From Cavenderia fasciculata (lineage: Eukaryota > Evosea > Eumycetozoa > Acytosteliales > Cavenderiaceae): 64,000 nucleotides of DNA. This document shows, piece by piece, positions 1-12,203 of the stretch. How positions within the stretch are numbered: the stretch's first letter is position 1; every line of letters begins with the position of its first letter. Under the pieces are notes generated by a model. The model was not told the DNA's origin, did no database searches, and was given only the letters and a program-made list of their open reading frames with translations. The stretch covers positions 310,001 to 374,000 of the forward strand of contig NW_004457624.1 of the NCBI RefSeq assembly GCF_000203815.1, in the 5' to 3' direction. Made by a program: the position numbers and the translations under genes.

Positions 1-1
1 A

Positions 2-70
2 AAGAAATATTTAATTAGAATTAGTGGTGGTAAAATAGAAATGGTTACTCTTGGTAAATCATTAAATTAA
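2..70 (+). CDS. 3' end of an EGF/E-set transmembrane receptor (partial)
   Basis: Only the last 22 codons are inside the window; the reading frame enters from the left edge and stops at TAA 68-70. The residues KKYLIRISGGKIEMVTLGKS match the cytoplasmic tails of the two large receptors at 37842 (KKYSIRFTKGKLEMINMR) and 44472 (KKYFIRFTGGKIEMVTMK). I therefore infer a third member of that family, on the opposite strand, whose ectodomain lies outside the window. The match is short but specific in order and position relative to the stop codon. No membrane segment is visible, so the call rests on the tail alone. Confidence 0.6.
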   Translation, partial: KKYLIRISGGKIEMVTLGKSLN

Positions 71-170
71 CTTAATTTAAAATATGTAATAAATAAAATG
101 AAATAAAAAAAAAAAAAAAAAAACAGGTAAACTTTACAATTTTTTCTCTAGAGTTTCTTATTGTACAACA

Positions 171-382
171 ATGGAACCTGAATTTACTATTGATGAGTAC
201 AATTCTCCTTCTCATAGATTCTTCTACTATCGTTCACATCATTTCACTTTGATTGCTGGTAATGATGAAGAATCTTCGTCCCTCTATCTTGTAGATGGCT
301 TTAAAAGGTCAAAGACTACTCGAGGTTATACTCTTCAAGAAAGAGAAATTAAAGATGATGGTGATGATATCATGTAAGTTCA

Positions 383-443
<61 letters not shown>

Positions 444-2951
444 CGGTGATGATGATGATATCAACTATAGTTTGAATATATCTAAATCTTATTTTATATT
501 TATATATTTCTCTTATCTTACTCGACTTACTTTTCTTTATTATTAGTAATGTAGTATTTAAAGTACCACCAGAATTAAAAGGAGGTAAAAAGTTTAAGAG
601 ACAAAAGGAACATGATAATGAAATTGATATTCTAAATCATATCAGATCAAACAGAGATCAAGGTAACGGTTGTGATCAAATCATTGGGTACTATGGTACT
701 GCACCTACAACCGATGGACAGAAAGCAATCATTATGCAATACTGTGAAAATGGTTCACTGTCATCACTCATTGGTAACTCTCAGTTGATCAATGGTGAAA
801 GACTACTTATCATACTACGTGATGTTGCCAAGGGAATTGAATACCTTCACAGTGATTCGATTAGTTTGATTCATCGAGACATTAAACCAGACAATATTCT
901 CATCGACAAGGATTATCGAGCTTATATTGCTGATTTTGGTATATCAACACGTGTTGATATAACAGGTGAAGCTTCAACTATTGGTATAGGTACTCCTGTA
1001 TTTATGGCTCCTGTAAGTAAATCAAATCAAAATGTATATGTATATTTTTAAAAATTAATTAATTTTATTATTCTTTTTTTTTTTTTAAATATAGGAACAA
1101 TCAGGATCAATCTCATATCAAAATGATGTTGATATTTATAGTTTTGGTGTATTGATATTTGTAGTATTATCAAATGTATTTGTTGGTGTCGATGATGATG
1201 TTGAGAAATCAATAGAAACTGCATTGGATTGGCCAGATGAATGCAAAGATTTAATCAAGAGGTGTGTTTGCTTTAACCCACAAAAGAGACCAAAGATTGC
1301 AGAGGTTGTCAAGGATCTTGAAGAGGTGATCAAAGCAGAACATTTGGACAAGGCACTTGAGAATCGAAAGGTTGTCATGGCAAAGAAATCAAATCGTGTA
1401 GAGTTTTTAAATCAAAGTGCATTCAACGATCCGAAACTCTATGCATGGGATGAAAAGTATCATAATATTATAAAGACATTTCTCAGCACTAAAAGGTGGA
1501 TCACTATAAGCGCATGTAGTGGAACTGGAAAAAGTGTACTTTGTTATCAATACGCTATCATGGCAAGAGAGACCATGGGAATGGTACCAGTTTGGATTGA
1601 TTGTTTGGATTTAAAAAAGACCTATAAAGACATTGCAGCAGATAAATTGCTTATTCCAGAAACTTGGTGGTCACAAATAGAAGGGGAAGCAGTCGGAGAG
1701 TCATCATCATCATCATCATCCACAACTCTGGAGAAATTAATAAGAACTGTCAACATGACCATTCAAAACTTGTATCGTAGTCAAAATCATTTGATGATAT
1801 TTGACAACTTTCCAAACGATATTGGTCAATTAGAGATGCTATTAAAGAACCTCCCCTCCAATGCTACAGCCATCATCAACTCACGTCACAACATATCACC
1901 AAATCCAAATGATATAATCAACATACCATTTGAATTGTCTGCCTATGACATTCAAACCTTTTTCGACTCAATCTTTCAACAATACTATACTCAAACAAAG
2001 CATAGATTCTTTACTCATATTTCTGTCAATAGTTTGGAAGCTGATCTTGTTAAATCAACAGTTCTAGTCACAAAAAGGTTCATGGATTATGCAACAAAAA
2101 TATTTGCATGTCTTTTATTATTTCATGACAATACCGATAATAATAATAGCTACAACAATATTATCTCTAAAATCCTCGGTGTTCAAGACGACTCTAGAAA
2201 AGACAAGAATGATTTAACCCCTATTTTCAACACGATAAAGACAGATGTGGAGATGAAAAAAATATTTACAGAATCAAAAAATGGAACAGAAGCATTTGAA
2301 AGGTACTGTAAACAACTTGGAAACAAAGAACCATTTGGTCAATTTGTAGGTAATGATATTCTAGAATCTCTAGAGAAACCTGCCAAACAACTTTTAATGG
2401 CTGCAACTATGATTGATAGTTCATTTATCGAGTTGCCAACACTAGTGGGTTTTCAAGACTTGGAAGAGACCCAAATTAGCGTAGCGATGGAATCAATGGA
2501 TACACTAGGTCCATGGTTTGCACAAATAATAGAACAACAAGATAGTGTAGGACTTTGTATAAAGGAATCTGTTGTACTTTTAGTTCTAAAAACAATTGAC
2601 CAAAATACCAAAACACAATTAATTATTGATCTAACCAAACAATTGACAAGAATTGTTAATAACCATGGTAGCGATGATGATAATAATAATTTCAAACAAA
2701 ATTCAAGGCACATTATTAAATTTTATCAAACTTTGCAAACAAATAATTATAGAATTTCCAACCCAACAATCGATTTATTTAATCATATTTCAAGTCAATT
2801 GGAACAATCAATGGAAACTAATCAAAATCAATTTAAATTAATTTGTCAATATGTAAAATCACAACAACCACCTGCAATACTATTACCACCAACACCTCAA
2901 GTAGCCTCAACCTCTGGCCCAGGCTACTACTCTATTTGTAATATTATGTAA
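171..2951 (+). CDS. Protein kinase fused to a STAND/NB-ARC-like NTPase
   Basis: Exons 171-373, 547-1012 and 1095-2951 join in frame. The N-terminal half is a Ser/Thr kinase: VAIK-type lysine in VVFKVPP, alpha-C Glu in HDNEIDIL, catalytic loop HRDIKPDN, DFG in IADFGIS, an APE motif split exactly by intron 2 (MAP/EQSG) and DVDIYSFG. All catalytic residues are present, so it should be active; no clear Gly-rich loop is seen. The C-terminal half has a P-loop (SACSGTGKSVL), a Walker B-like strand (HLMIFDNF) and an NB-ARC RNBS-B-like stretch (ATAIINSR), as in signal-transducing STAND ATPases. No LRR, WD or TPR sensor repeats follow. The protein ends CNIM, which fits a CaaX prenylation box. The same architecture recurs at 61189-63032. 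Kinase is sure; the STAND assignment is probable; the pathway is unknown. Confidence 0.85.
383..446 (+). repeat. (GAT)n microsatellite inside intron 1
   Basis: About 20 GAT/ATG units lie in intron 1 (374-546) of the kinase-NTPase gene. In another frame they read as a poly-Asp ORF. An in-frame TAA follows the splice donor at once, so the repeat is not translated even if the intron is retained. Confidence 0.9.
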
Positions 2952-3167
2952 ATAAATCAATTAATTAATTATAACATCATCGATCCAATGTCTGACGTTG
3001 TTGGGTCAGAAAGCAAAAAAAAGATGTAGAAAGAGAGGTAATGATTACATGTGCATTCATTCTTCTGCTTCGGGCCAAACAAAAAATTTCATATGGGAGG
3101 TGATCTTCCCAAGTGAAATTTCATTGTGTCTTTAACAAAAGAGTAGAGATAAATAAATTAGAAGAAT
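2952..3167. other. Intergenic / 5' leader with two hairpins
   Basis: There is no ORF between the kinase-NTPase stop and the TMEM14 start. Two inverted repeats are visible: TCTGAC/GTCAGA at 2991-3010 with an 8-nt loop, and a longer one at 3084-3121 whose outer arms AAATTTCA/TGAAATTT are perfect and whose inner part contains GGGA/TCCC. They may belong to the TMEM14 5' UTR or to a small RNA. I cannot match them to a known RNA family. Confidence 0.4.
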
Positions 3168-3635
3168 ATGGCTGGAGAACAACATATCAGTAATGGAATG
3201 GGAGCCTTGGCTTTAATGGGTATGAATCATATGATATGATATGATAAATGATTGCTTTTACTAACCAAAACTTGATTGTTGATTCGTAGGAGGTGTCGCT
3301 GGTTATATGATGAAAGGATCTAAACCATCTTTAATTGGTGGTTCTGTCTTTTCTGCTTTATACTTTGGAACTAGTTATTTGATTGGTGAGAAGCCTGAGG
3401 TTGGTCACGGTGTTTGTGCTGGTAACTATTCATTCATTCATTCATCAATGTGATTATACAATAACATCATTCATTTCAATATACTATAGGTATCTCTGCT
3501 GCATTTGCAACTATCATGCTCAAGAGAGCTTATCAATCAAAGAAGGTTATGCCTGGTGGTATTGTAGGAAGTGCTGCTCTTCTTACCTGCGCATACAGTA
3601 CTAAAAAGTTTTTAGACTATAAGAATGGTATCTAA
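3168..3635 (+). CDS. TMEM14 family small membrane protein
   Basis: Exons 3168-3219, 3290-3421 and 3490-3635 join in frame to 109 aa. The product is almost entirely made of short, Gly-rich hydrophobic helices (GALALMGGVAGYMMKGSKPS, GGSVFSALYFGTSYLIG, GISAAFATIMLKRAYQSKK, GIVGSAALLTCAYSTKKF), which is the compact four-helix layout of TMEM14/UPF0136 proteins. Length matches the family (about 100-115 aa). Members sit in the mitochondrial inner membrane or the ER/Golgi; vertebrate TMEM14C helps haem synthesis by moving protoporphyrinogen. Which of these roles applies here cannot be told. It ends about 210 bases before the 3' end of the convergent P450 reductase gene. Confidence 0.8.
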
Positions 3636-3845
3636 ATTTTTAATATAAAGAGGAACCAATCATATGATAAATGATAACACATACAAACTTGTACACAATA
3701 TATCAGCCTGACCAGGAATAGAAATTATTTGGATTTTCTTTAAGAAGTTAATATTATTATCTGTTTTATTGTAATGTTATATTATATTATTATATTATAT
3801 TATTATATTATTATATGTTTGATTTTCTTTATTATTTTTATTTTT

Positions 3846-6054
3846 CTAGAACCAAACATCTTGTAAATAACGACCAGATTTACCAAGATCATCAATATAA
3901 GATTGTGAAGCATTTTCATCACCACCACCATGTTCACGAATAATTTGTTGAAGAGTTTGTTGAACACTCTTGGCCATATTACGAGCATCACCACAAACAT
4001 AGATGTAAGCACCTTGTTGTAGAGCCTCCCAAATCGATAGACTGTCTTCCAAGAGCTTGTGTTGGACATAGACCTTTTTGTCGATGGCTCTAGAGTAGGC
4101 AACACTTAAATCTCTAATGATACCTTCGCTCTTGTAAAGTTCTATTTCCTCCTTGTAGAGATAATCGACATCGGCACGACGACATCCAAAGTATACCTTG
4201 GTGTTGAGTGCTGGTTGATCGGCAGCTTCTGCAATCTCTACACTCTTTTGTTGTTGGAGTTTAAACTTGATTTCTTGAAGGAATCCTCTAAATGGAGCTA
4301 AACCAGTTCCTGGTCCAATCATAATAATTGGTGGACACTTTGTAAGTGATGAAGATGATTTTAATTGACTACTAATAACTGTATTGGTTGAAATGGTTGT
4401 TGTAGTTGTAGTAGTTGTGGTAGTGGTAGTTGTAGTAGTCTTTTTACTGCCACCAAAATATGGTGGTAATCTAAAATGTGATTCACGAACAAAGATTGGT
4501 ACTTTGGAACCTGGAGCGAGCTTGGAGAGCCATGTTGAGCATACTCCATTGTGTAAACGTTTGGCACCGTTGACAAAGTTGACAACGACAGAGGTGATAG
4601 TGACACGACCAGGAGTGGCCGAGTGCGACGAAGAGATGGAATAGTAACGTGCGGGGATACGTGGCATTAACTCGAAAAAGTGAGCAATGGGTGGTTGGAC
4701 GCCTGGGAACTGGACAAGGAGATCGACGACTGATCTAAACTCGTGCTTGATGTAGTTGTTGTACTCGTCGGTTGCTTCCTCGCTGGCGAGTTGAAGCAGA
4801 CGCTTCTTTTCCTCTTCAACGGCAGTGTATTCGGCCAAGGCACGGATGATTGCCTTTCGGGGTGGGTTGGTAATGTCAAAACTCTCATGGAGAGCCTTTC
4901 GGATGGTGACGGGGCCAAACGAGGCCTCAACGACACGACCAGCCTTGTCGTGTGGCACGAGGGCAAAGATCTGCTCGCCATCAACGCCAAGACGTGTGAT
5001 GAGTGCTTCTACAAGCTCCGTGTCGTTGACTGGGAACACACCGAGATGATCACCGGGTGTGTAAGAGAGTGAGGTACCGGAAATGTCAAGCTCGACATGT
5101 CTACACGAACGGTCCGATGCAACACCGTGCAACTCACGATTCTCAACGACGGTGGCGAGGTATGGGTTCTTCATCTCGTACAAGACGGTCTTGCCGTCCT
5201 TGTCGAGCTTTGGTTTGATGCGAGGTGGCACCACTTTGATGTATGGGTTGCTAATATCCTGTCCTTCGCCGTCGACGTTGACCATACGGAAACGTGGTAC
5301 AAACTTGTCGTCCTCGGCAGACTTGAGTTCGTAGCCCAAAAATTCGCATACGCTTGGCCACATGTTTTTCTTCCAGTGGATGAAATCCTCCTCCAAGGTG
5401 GCGTCGTCGTCACCTTCTCCACGCTCCGACACTCTCTTTCCACCCAACTCTTCCATGCGACGGTCAATCACACGTGCCACTGCATTGTAGTGTTCGTAGG
5501 TCTTGTTGCCCAAGCCAAAGACGGTGAATGGCACGTTGCTCAAACTGGCTGGTTGACGGTCTTCGCTTGTCAACCACAAATAAAACTCCTTGGCATTGTC
5601 GGTAGGGTCACCCTCACCATGAGTAGCCACAATAAACATGACAAAGTATTCGCTTGATAGATCCTCTGGATCGTACAACTCCATATCGACAACATCAACT
5701 GGAATACCAATCTTTTTGGCTTCCTTTTCCAAAACACGTGAAAAATCTTCTGCAGTTCTAGTTTGTGTTCCAAAAAAGATTTTTAATGATTTCTATGTAA
5801 ATGGAAAGTTAAAAGTAAAAGTAAATTAATATCCATATTGTCAATATTGAATCAATTTCGTCATTGTTTCAATTTCTTACCTCTTTTGATTTAAATGATT
5901 GTACTTCTGGTTTTTTGACTGGTTTGGTGACTACTGCTCTCTTTGGTGGTGGAGGTGGTGGTCTATTCATATACAAGTAGGTACAAACAATGATTGCAAC
6001 CACTATGATGGTTGGTAAATATTCATTTACCAATTCTTCAATCATGTCCATCAT
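3846..6054 (-). CDS. NADPH-cytochrome P450 reductase (CPR)
   Basis: Exon 1 is 6054-5881 and exon 2 is 5792-3846, joining in phase 0 to 706 aa. Exon 1 encodes an N-terminal membrane anchor (IIVVAIIVCTYLYM, about residues 16-29) followed by a Pro/Lys-rich linker. Exon 2 starts at the FMN-binding flavodoxin domain (FFGTQTRTAEDF; later FGLGNKTYEHYN), then the connecting domain, the FAD site (RYYSISSS) and the NADP site (GPGTGLAPFRGF), ending DVWF with the aromatic residue that stacks on FAD. It passes electrons from NADPH to ER cytochromes P450; one P450 is encoded at 59442. A run of about 15 Thr near the FAD/NADP boundary is an unusual insertion. Two adjacent start ATGs exist; the first is used here. 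Confidence 0.95.
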
Positions 6055-8004
6055 CTCTTTTATATATATTGAATGTTGTTGTTATTATTGTTAAAAAAGG
6101 CGGGTTTGTAAAAAAAAAAAAATAATAAATAAACTTTGAAAATAATAATATTTAATTGCTAGAGAGAGATTTAAGTAAAGTAAAGAAATATAATTATTAA
6201 TACATTATACATAAATATAAATAAAACTAACTATGATAGTATATGGATTGGAGTTTTAAAGTTTTTTAAAAAAATAAAATAAAACAACAAAAAGGTTGGT
6301 GTACAACTGAACCAATAAACAATACAATAATAATAAATAAGTTTAAAACGTTAAGTTACATTTTTTTGATCTTGAATATACGATTGGGACCAGCACCAAA
6401 AAACACACACAATTAATATTATTTATAATTAATTATAACTAACGATACATTACTACTACTAATACACTACTCTACTTGGTTGGTATTAAATAGTTTGGTT
6501 GTTGTTGATGGTTTGTTTCCCAAAAACATACATAAAAGATGATTAATTATAAAAAACAAACAAAAGTTTCAGATAGACAATAAATTGTGGCAATGTGTGT
6601 GTGTGAGTGGGATTTGTACAGATAGATATTTATCACACCAATCCAATCTATAATCTCTCTAATATTACCTCTCCGATATCATAAATAAAATAATAATAAT
6701 AATAATTAACTGTTGGCCAATAATATTAATAATAATATGTTGTATGTATGTTTGGGATAATTATGTCGATTTATATTTATATTGGATGTTTGTTGTTGGT
6801 GTCGCGTGTATGTCAACCAAAAAAGCAACAACATAGATAGAGAGTTTTAGCATAGCTTATATGTATGTATAAATATGGATCGAAAGGGGAGGTAGTTGTT
6901 TTTGGCAGTGTGAGTTCCTCTCTCTCTCTCCAATGTAGGTTGCCTAGGTTGAGAAGCAGAGTAGAGTAGGTAGATTTATGTATATTTATAAATAGAGAGA
7001 AAGTTGATTCAATTTGGGGGGTAAAGTTTTGATTGATCCAATCTCCCTCTATCCAAAGTCGTGGTGGTGATGATCAAACATAAATTGATGTATATTTTTA
7101 TCTGAATCATCCCCACTAACCCCCCACAACAACAACAACAACAACAACACACATTTTGGTGGTATGATGATGTTGATGTTCTGTATCTATCTGTTGTTGA
7201 ACTGTCAGGCCGATGATGATGACGATGTTGATCAATCATTATTCCATCGTATTTTTATCTTGTTCTCTACCTCTTTGTGTGTGTGTGTTTGATGTCTTGA
7301 GAAGTGCATCTGAAATGTCATTCAATGTGAGAGTCGCCCAATATTTTTATTTTTTCTTTGTCTGATTCGCCTTGCTTGTTGTGATCATTGTATATTCTTG
7401 ATATCTTCTTTTGTTACAAACAAAATATGCTCACCACAATAAAATAGATAGATAGATATACTATTACAATATAACTTACAATTTAAGAATTGAATATTTT
7501 GAAAAAGATAATAATAATAATAATGAAAAAGTAGAAGATGATGTGATGAAATTAAAAAGTATAACTAACTGTGTTGTTCTGTTATTATTCTATATATATC
7601 TCTCTTGTCACTTTCTCGACTTTCTTTCTCTTTGTAGTGTATAGTAAGTACTTGAACTGCTACACTTATTATTATTATCTTCTCGTTGCTCTCCTCTAAG
7701 AATCTGTGAAAGTATAAAGGATGAGCTCTGATTCATGTTGAACACCTCCTATGCAAAAAAAAAAAAAAAAAAAAAACAAAAAAAAACAAACCTTTCACGT
7801 GACGTTCAAGAAATCAGTTGGATCGTGAGTTGATTGGTCGGTTTGTAACCTTTTGGTCGACTGGGATGAAGTTGGAAATATCTATCGAGCCGATATGGCT
7901 GGTTAATGACCCGGCCTTTTATTTATTATTAAATTCATTTTCCAATTGGTTGGTAGGTAGTAATACAATATTGTTGTTTGTTGCTTTATAAAGCTTTTGT
8001 TTTG
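6055..8004. other. Long gene-free intergenic region
   Basis: About 1.95 kb between the CPR start and the 3' end of the first ComC-like gene. It holds A/T runs, (TAATAA)n, (GATA)n, a poly-A tract near 7756-7780 and C/A-rich patches near 7100-7150. I find no ORF with coding character and no tRNA. The block at about 7690-7925 is richer in G+C than its surroundings and contains a stem at 7897-7916 (GGCTGG with CCGGCC, one G-U pair) followed by TTTT. That could be the end of a small RNA gene, but I cannot name it. Confidence 0.5.
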
Positions 8005-11000
8005 TTATAGTTTCTTCATAAATATATTTTTAGCAGCTCGAACTCTGAGTCTAAATATATTACTGTCTTTTAAATAGATTATAGTACCAATGAGTAATGC
8101 AATAAAGACGGCACCACCAACACTGGCACCAACTGCAATCTTCCAAACTTGAGAGTTGTCGTTATCATCTCCACAGTGTCCAGTATTTTCATTCTTTGGT
8201 GTTACCAAAGCACTGAAATCTGGATCAAGTAAACATGATGAACATTGGGGTACATGTATACCAATATAGGCAGTGTACAAATTACCATCTTGTCCTTGTT
8301 GTCCAACAATACGAGTTTGATTGATAAATTCATTCTTTGTAAATGTCTTTCTACCATTTGAATAGGAATAGGAAAGGAATCTACCATAGAATTGTGTTGA
8401 TCCTTTGATTACTCGAAGATATGATTCAGTTGATGCTTCGTCGTCTGAGAATATTGGTATTTGAGTCTCTTGGCAATTCTCAACAAATGATTGTTGATCT
8501 GCATCCAATGTAGTTGTAAATACAATTCTAAGATGTGTAAGGAATGATTGGAAATTCCAATTGGTAACATTAACACCAATCTTGATTGAATTGGCTGATA
8601 CATTTAATAAAGTGTCTCCAAACAAGACAGATCTTGAAATATTTGAAAATTCAATAGTTGTTTGAATCGTTACCAATGGTTGTAACGGTGATGGACTAAG
8701 AGTATAAACTAAACGATCAACAGATGTAGTACTATTGTCATATGAAACTGTCCAATTATTTGTGATCAATTGACTGACTATATTATTGTCACTATCAATC
8801 TCTTCAATTGATACCATTGAAAATTCAAATTTATAATCATCCAATGTTGTTGAATTATCCAATTGAAAAGTAGCAGTTGGTTGTGTTTCATTCTTTACAA
8901 ATGTTACATTTGGTTCAACTAAAATTAAATAAATAAATAAATAAGTTAATATATACAATACAATAATAATATTATTATTATTATTATCAATTTAAAATTT
9001 ACCTTTTAATTTACAATTATCTTGATAACCTTGTTGACATATACAAATTCCTTGGTCATTACATTCACCATGACCGTAGCAATTTTGTGTTTCATCAATA
9101 CATTTTTGTTTTAGGTTGGTTGAAGGTGGGTATGGAATGAATACAAGGTTGTTGAGTACAGCACTCGATGAATCGACAGTAACCAATATAGAAAGGGGAC
9201 CTGGAGTAATTAATTTTCTTGGATCGGCCGTGCAGAGGATATACGATGAATTCTTGGTCATTGAACCACTACATTGAATGGTTTGATTTAAAAGTATGTT
9301 TACAATGTTGGGAGAGTTTCCAAAATAACCAAATAGTTCTAATGTGGTGGTTGTAAAGTCGACAGTTGTCAACTGAGCAGATGACACGACTGGATAAGTG
9401 ATAGAGGTGACTTTTGCATTTTGGATGGATTGTGTCATATAGGCATTTGTTACGATGAGTGTATAGTTACCATCGGGCAATGAATTCATTCGACAAATCA
9501 CAGAAGTGGTACCAATCGATCGAATGGCACATGGTTGTCCATTAAACCTGATAGATTGTTGCACATTGGGATTGATATAATCAAACCACACCTTCACCTC
9601 ATAGTATGGTGATTGAGGGGAATTGATAAATGTCGATTGAATATCCATTCCATACTTTACTTTAATGGTCGTGTCTACCACATCAAAAGTATAGGTGGTT
9701 CGTGGTGTCAATGGATTCAAAGCAAATGTAACAGATGTGAGTCCCAATACATTGTTGGTCATCAATAAATGGGAGTTTGGAACTATCGCTTGAATATTGT
9801 AATCTGGGTTTCCCCATCCAAGTAAACTACCTTGTATCTGAATAATCGCTCCAAGTTTAATTAAAGAGTTGTTTGTTGTAGTAAATGTTGGACCTAAAAC
9901 AAATAAATAATAAAATAAAATATATTAATATTTATGGCAACATTCATTAAGTTATTCTAATTATTTAGATTTACTTACCACAAATGATTTGTGGAATGGG
10001 AGTATTGATTTTAATAATATTGGGATATACATCTTTAAAACATTTAAAGCAAGATGGAAAGATTGTAATACCAGTGTTTAAAAGTTCCAAACTTGCAAGT
10101 GAACAAAATGAATCTGGTAAAGCACCAGTCATCTCTGGATTATTATTCAAATTCAATTTCAATTTACCACCACCAGGTAATACATTTGTAAAAATTGATC
10201 CATTAATTGGTGATTTAATTTTTGAATTTTCTAAATTACTAAAAATAAATAAATATTAGATTATATATATATATGATTTGATGATTTCTTCTTCTTCTTT
10301 TAATATTTACAATGACTGCAAGCCTGCTGGTAAAATCACAGATGGGAATGAATTTAAATTATTATTCACAAAATTAAGGTTTCTGAGTGCAGGAGGCCAA
10401 CTGGATATCAATGGAAAATCAAATTTACCATTTGATGAGTATGTTCTTAAATATAAAAGAATATATATTAGTAAATTAACAATGAATGGGATAAATAGTT
10501 TTGATAATAAATAATTAATAATTACATGTTTGCCAATTTTGTATATGCGTTTGTGGCGATTGGATTAATATATGCCCTTGGTCCAACTATTTCTCTACAA
10601 TAATTAATTAATAAAGAAGGAGTTGAGAATGATTAATAACTACCTATAGGTTGTACTATTCTTTCTTTTGGATTATGTAACTTACATTGATTGTAAAAGT
10701 GCTGGAGAAAAATCAACAAAACTTAATTCTGCATTATAGGATTCAATTCGACTATACGTAATAAATATAAATAAATAATAATAATAAATAATAATTATTA
10801 TATAATTGTACATTTTTTTTGTTATAATCCGGATTAACATACATATTTTGATTTGGAGCAGGAGAATTCCAAGTAACGGTATAGGTGTTTTGTACAGAAG
10901 TATTCAATGAGAGATCGAAATTGGTCAATAGAGGAAATGAATTTACGTCAAATAAAAGGGTTATATTGGCTACAGTTGGGTTGATTCGAAGTGTCAGATT

Positions 11001-11921
11001 TTTCAATTGGACAAGTTGAATATAACTATCGAGGTAAATATTGGATAGTGGTGACACTGATACCAATGGTTTGGTAATAACAATAGTCTCCAAATTTGAT
11101 TGATTAAAGAATCCAGGAATAGATGTCAAATATGAATTATTTAAAAGGTATCTAAATGATATTTAAATAAATATAAATATAATAATAATTATCTTTTTTA
11201 ATACTAATAATCTTACAATTCTGTTAGTTTTGGACAATTGATTGGAAAGTCAGATGGTACTAATACCAATGATGGATCATTTTCAATTCTTTAAATAATA
11301 ATAATAATAATTAGTATAATATTCTATCAAATATATAGGGATACATACACTAAACGAGTCAAGTTAGGCATATTTTTGACACGACCAATAAATAATTGAG
11401 CGTCAGTGGTAGCAGCCACTTGATCAGCTGTTCTATACTCTAATATCTTCAAATAAGGTAGATTGAATTGTGCCACATTAGAATCAGGTAAACCAATATT
11501 AACATATGTCGTTACATTGATGTATCTATATCGATAGGTAGATGAATATTAATTAGTTATTCAGATATAAGTAAGATCCTTTTTAAAAAGAGCCAAGAAC
11601 ACTTACAATTCAGTAAAATGAAGTACATTGTTCTCATTGGTACATTTAACGTATGGTTTAGCATTACATAGTGTTGCATCAAGTGGTAGTAGATTATTAC
11701 CAACTTGTTGAATCATCCATTTTACAGAGTCGACTATGATAGTAGTAATGATTGATTGATAAGTATGTAAGTATTATTATTGTAATAGATCTCTCTATCT
11801 TTTGATTATACTTACGTTCTTCTTGAGGTATTTGTTGACTACTGACATGACTAATGTTAAAGTTACACACCAACACAGCAACTACAATCGCTAAAAATGA
11901 TACTCTCTTGTTGAAGGTCAT
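8005..11921 (-). CDS. LRR-EGF ComC-like transmembrane protein, copy 1
   Basis: Eleven exons on the minus strand join in frame to about 1041 aa: 11921-11816, 11733-11607, 11525-11349, 11288-11217, 11151-10843, 10751-10686, 10594-10526, 10445-10311, 10238-9979, 9893-9003, 8918-8005. A signal peptide (LAIVVAVLVCNFNISHVSSQ) is followed by degenerate leucine-rich repeats; many exons begin and end inside a repeat at an L/N-L junction. An IPT/E-set-like region follows (LELFGYFGNSPNIV), then an EGF-like module (CYGHGECNDQGICICQQGY), a ComC-type beta-sandwich region (FEFSMVSIEEID onward), one membrane helix (WKIAVGASVGGAVFIALLIG) and a short basic tail. The plan matches dictyostelid ComC-like cell-surface signalling proteins; a role in cell-cell contact is inferred. 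Its start lies 282 bp from the divergent gene at 12204. Confidence 0.85.
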
Positions 11922-12024
11922 TTTATTTTATTTTGTTTGTACTAGTATGTATCTGTGTCTTGTACTTTTGAATATTTCATATTCATTGTATCAACCAACT
12001 GGTCATGCACCTAGGCTAGATTAT

Positions 12025-12094
12025 TATTTATAAATATCTTGATAGTATTTGGACGATTTGAAATTTCCGAATACTATCAAGATATTTATAAATA
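12025..12094. repeat. 25-bp perfect inverted repeat in a shared promoter
   Basis: Arms 12025-12049 and 12070-12094 are exact reverse complements, separated by 20 bp. They sit between the divergent starts at 11921 and 12204. It could be a cruciform-type regulatory site, a hairpin in one of the leaders, or a short mobile-element remnant. Confidence 0.85.
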
Positions 12095-12203
12095 CTAATC
12101 TTGCAAGGGTTTTTCGCAGAAGGTTCAAAAGGACAGAGAAATATGACTAGTGGTCGACCAATAGTTTAAACCCTATACCATCATCATCATCACAAGTTAC
12201 TTA

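Noticed and set aside
295-546. Poly-Asp ORF
   Set aside because: It is the (GAT)n repeat in intron 1 of the kinase-NTPase gene read in another frame.
5097-5657. Plus-strand ORF of 186 aa opposite CPR
   Set aside because: Shadow of a well-conserved reductase; no family resemblance of its own.
6590-6660. Regulatory significance of TGTGTGTGTG and GATAGATA runs
   Set aside because: Simple repeats of this kind are scattered through all spacers here.
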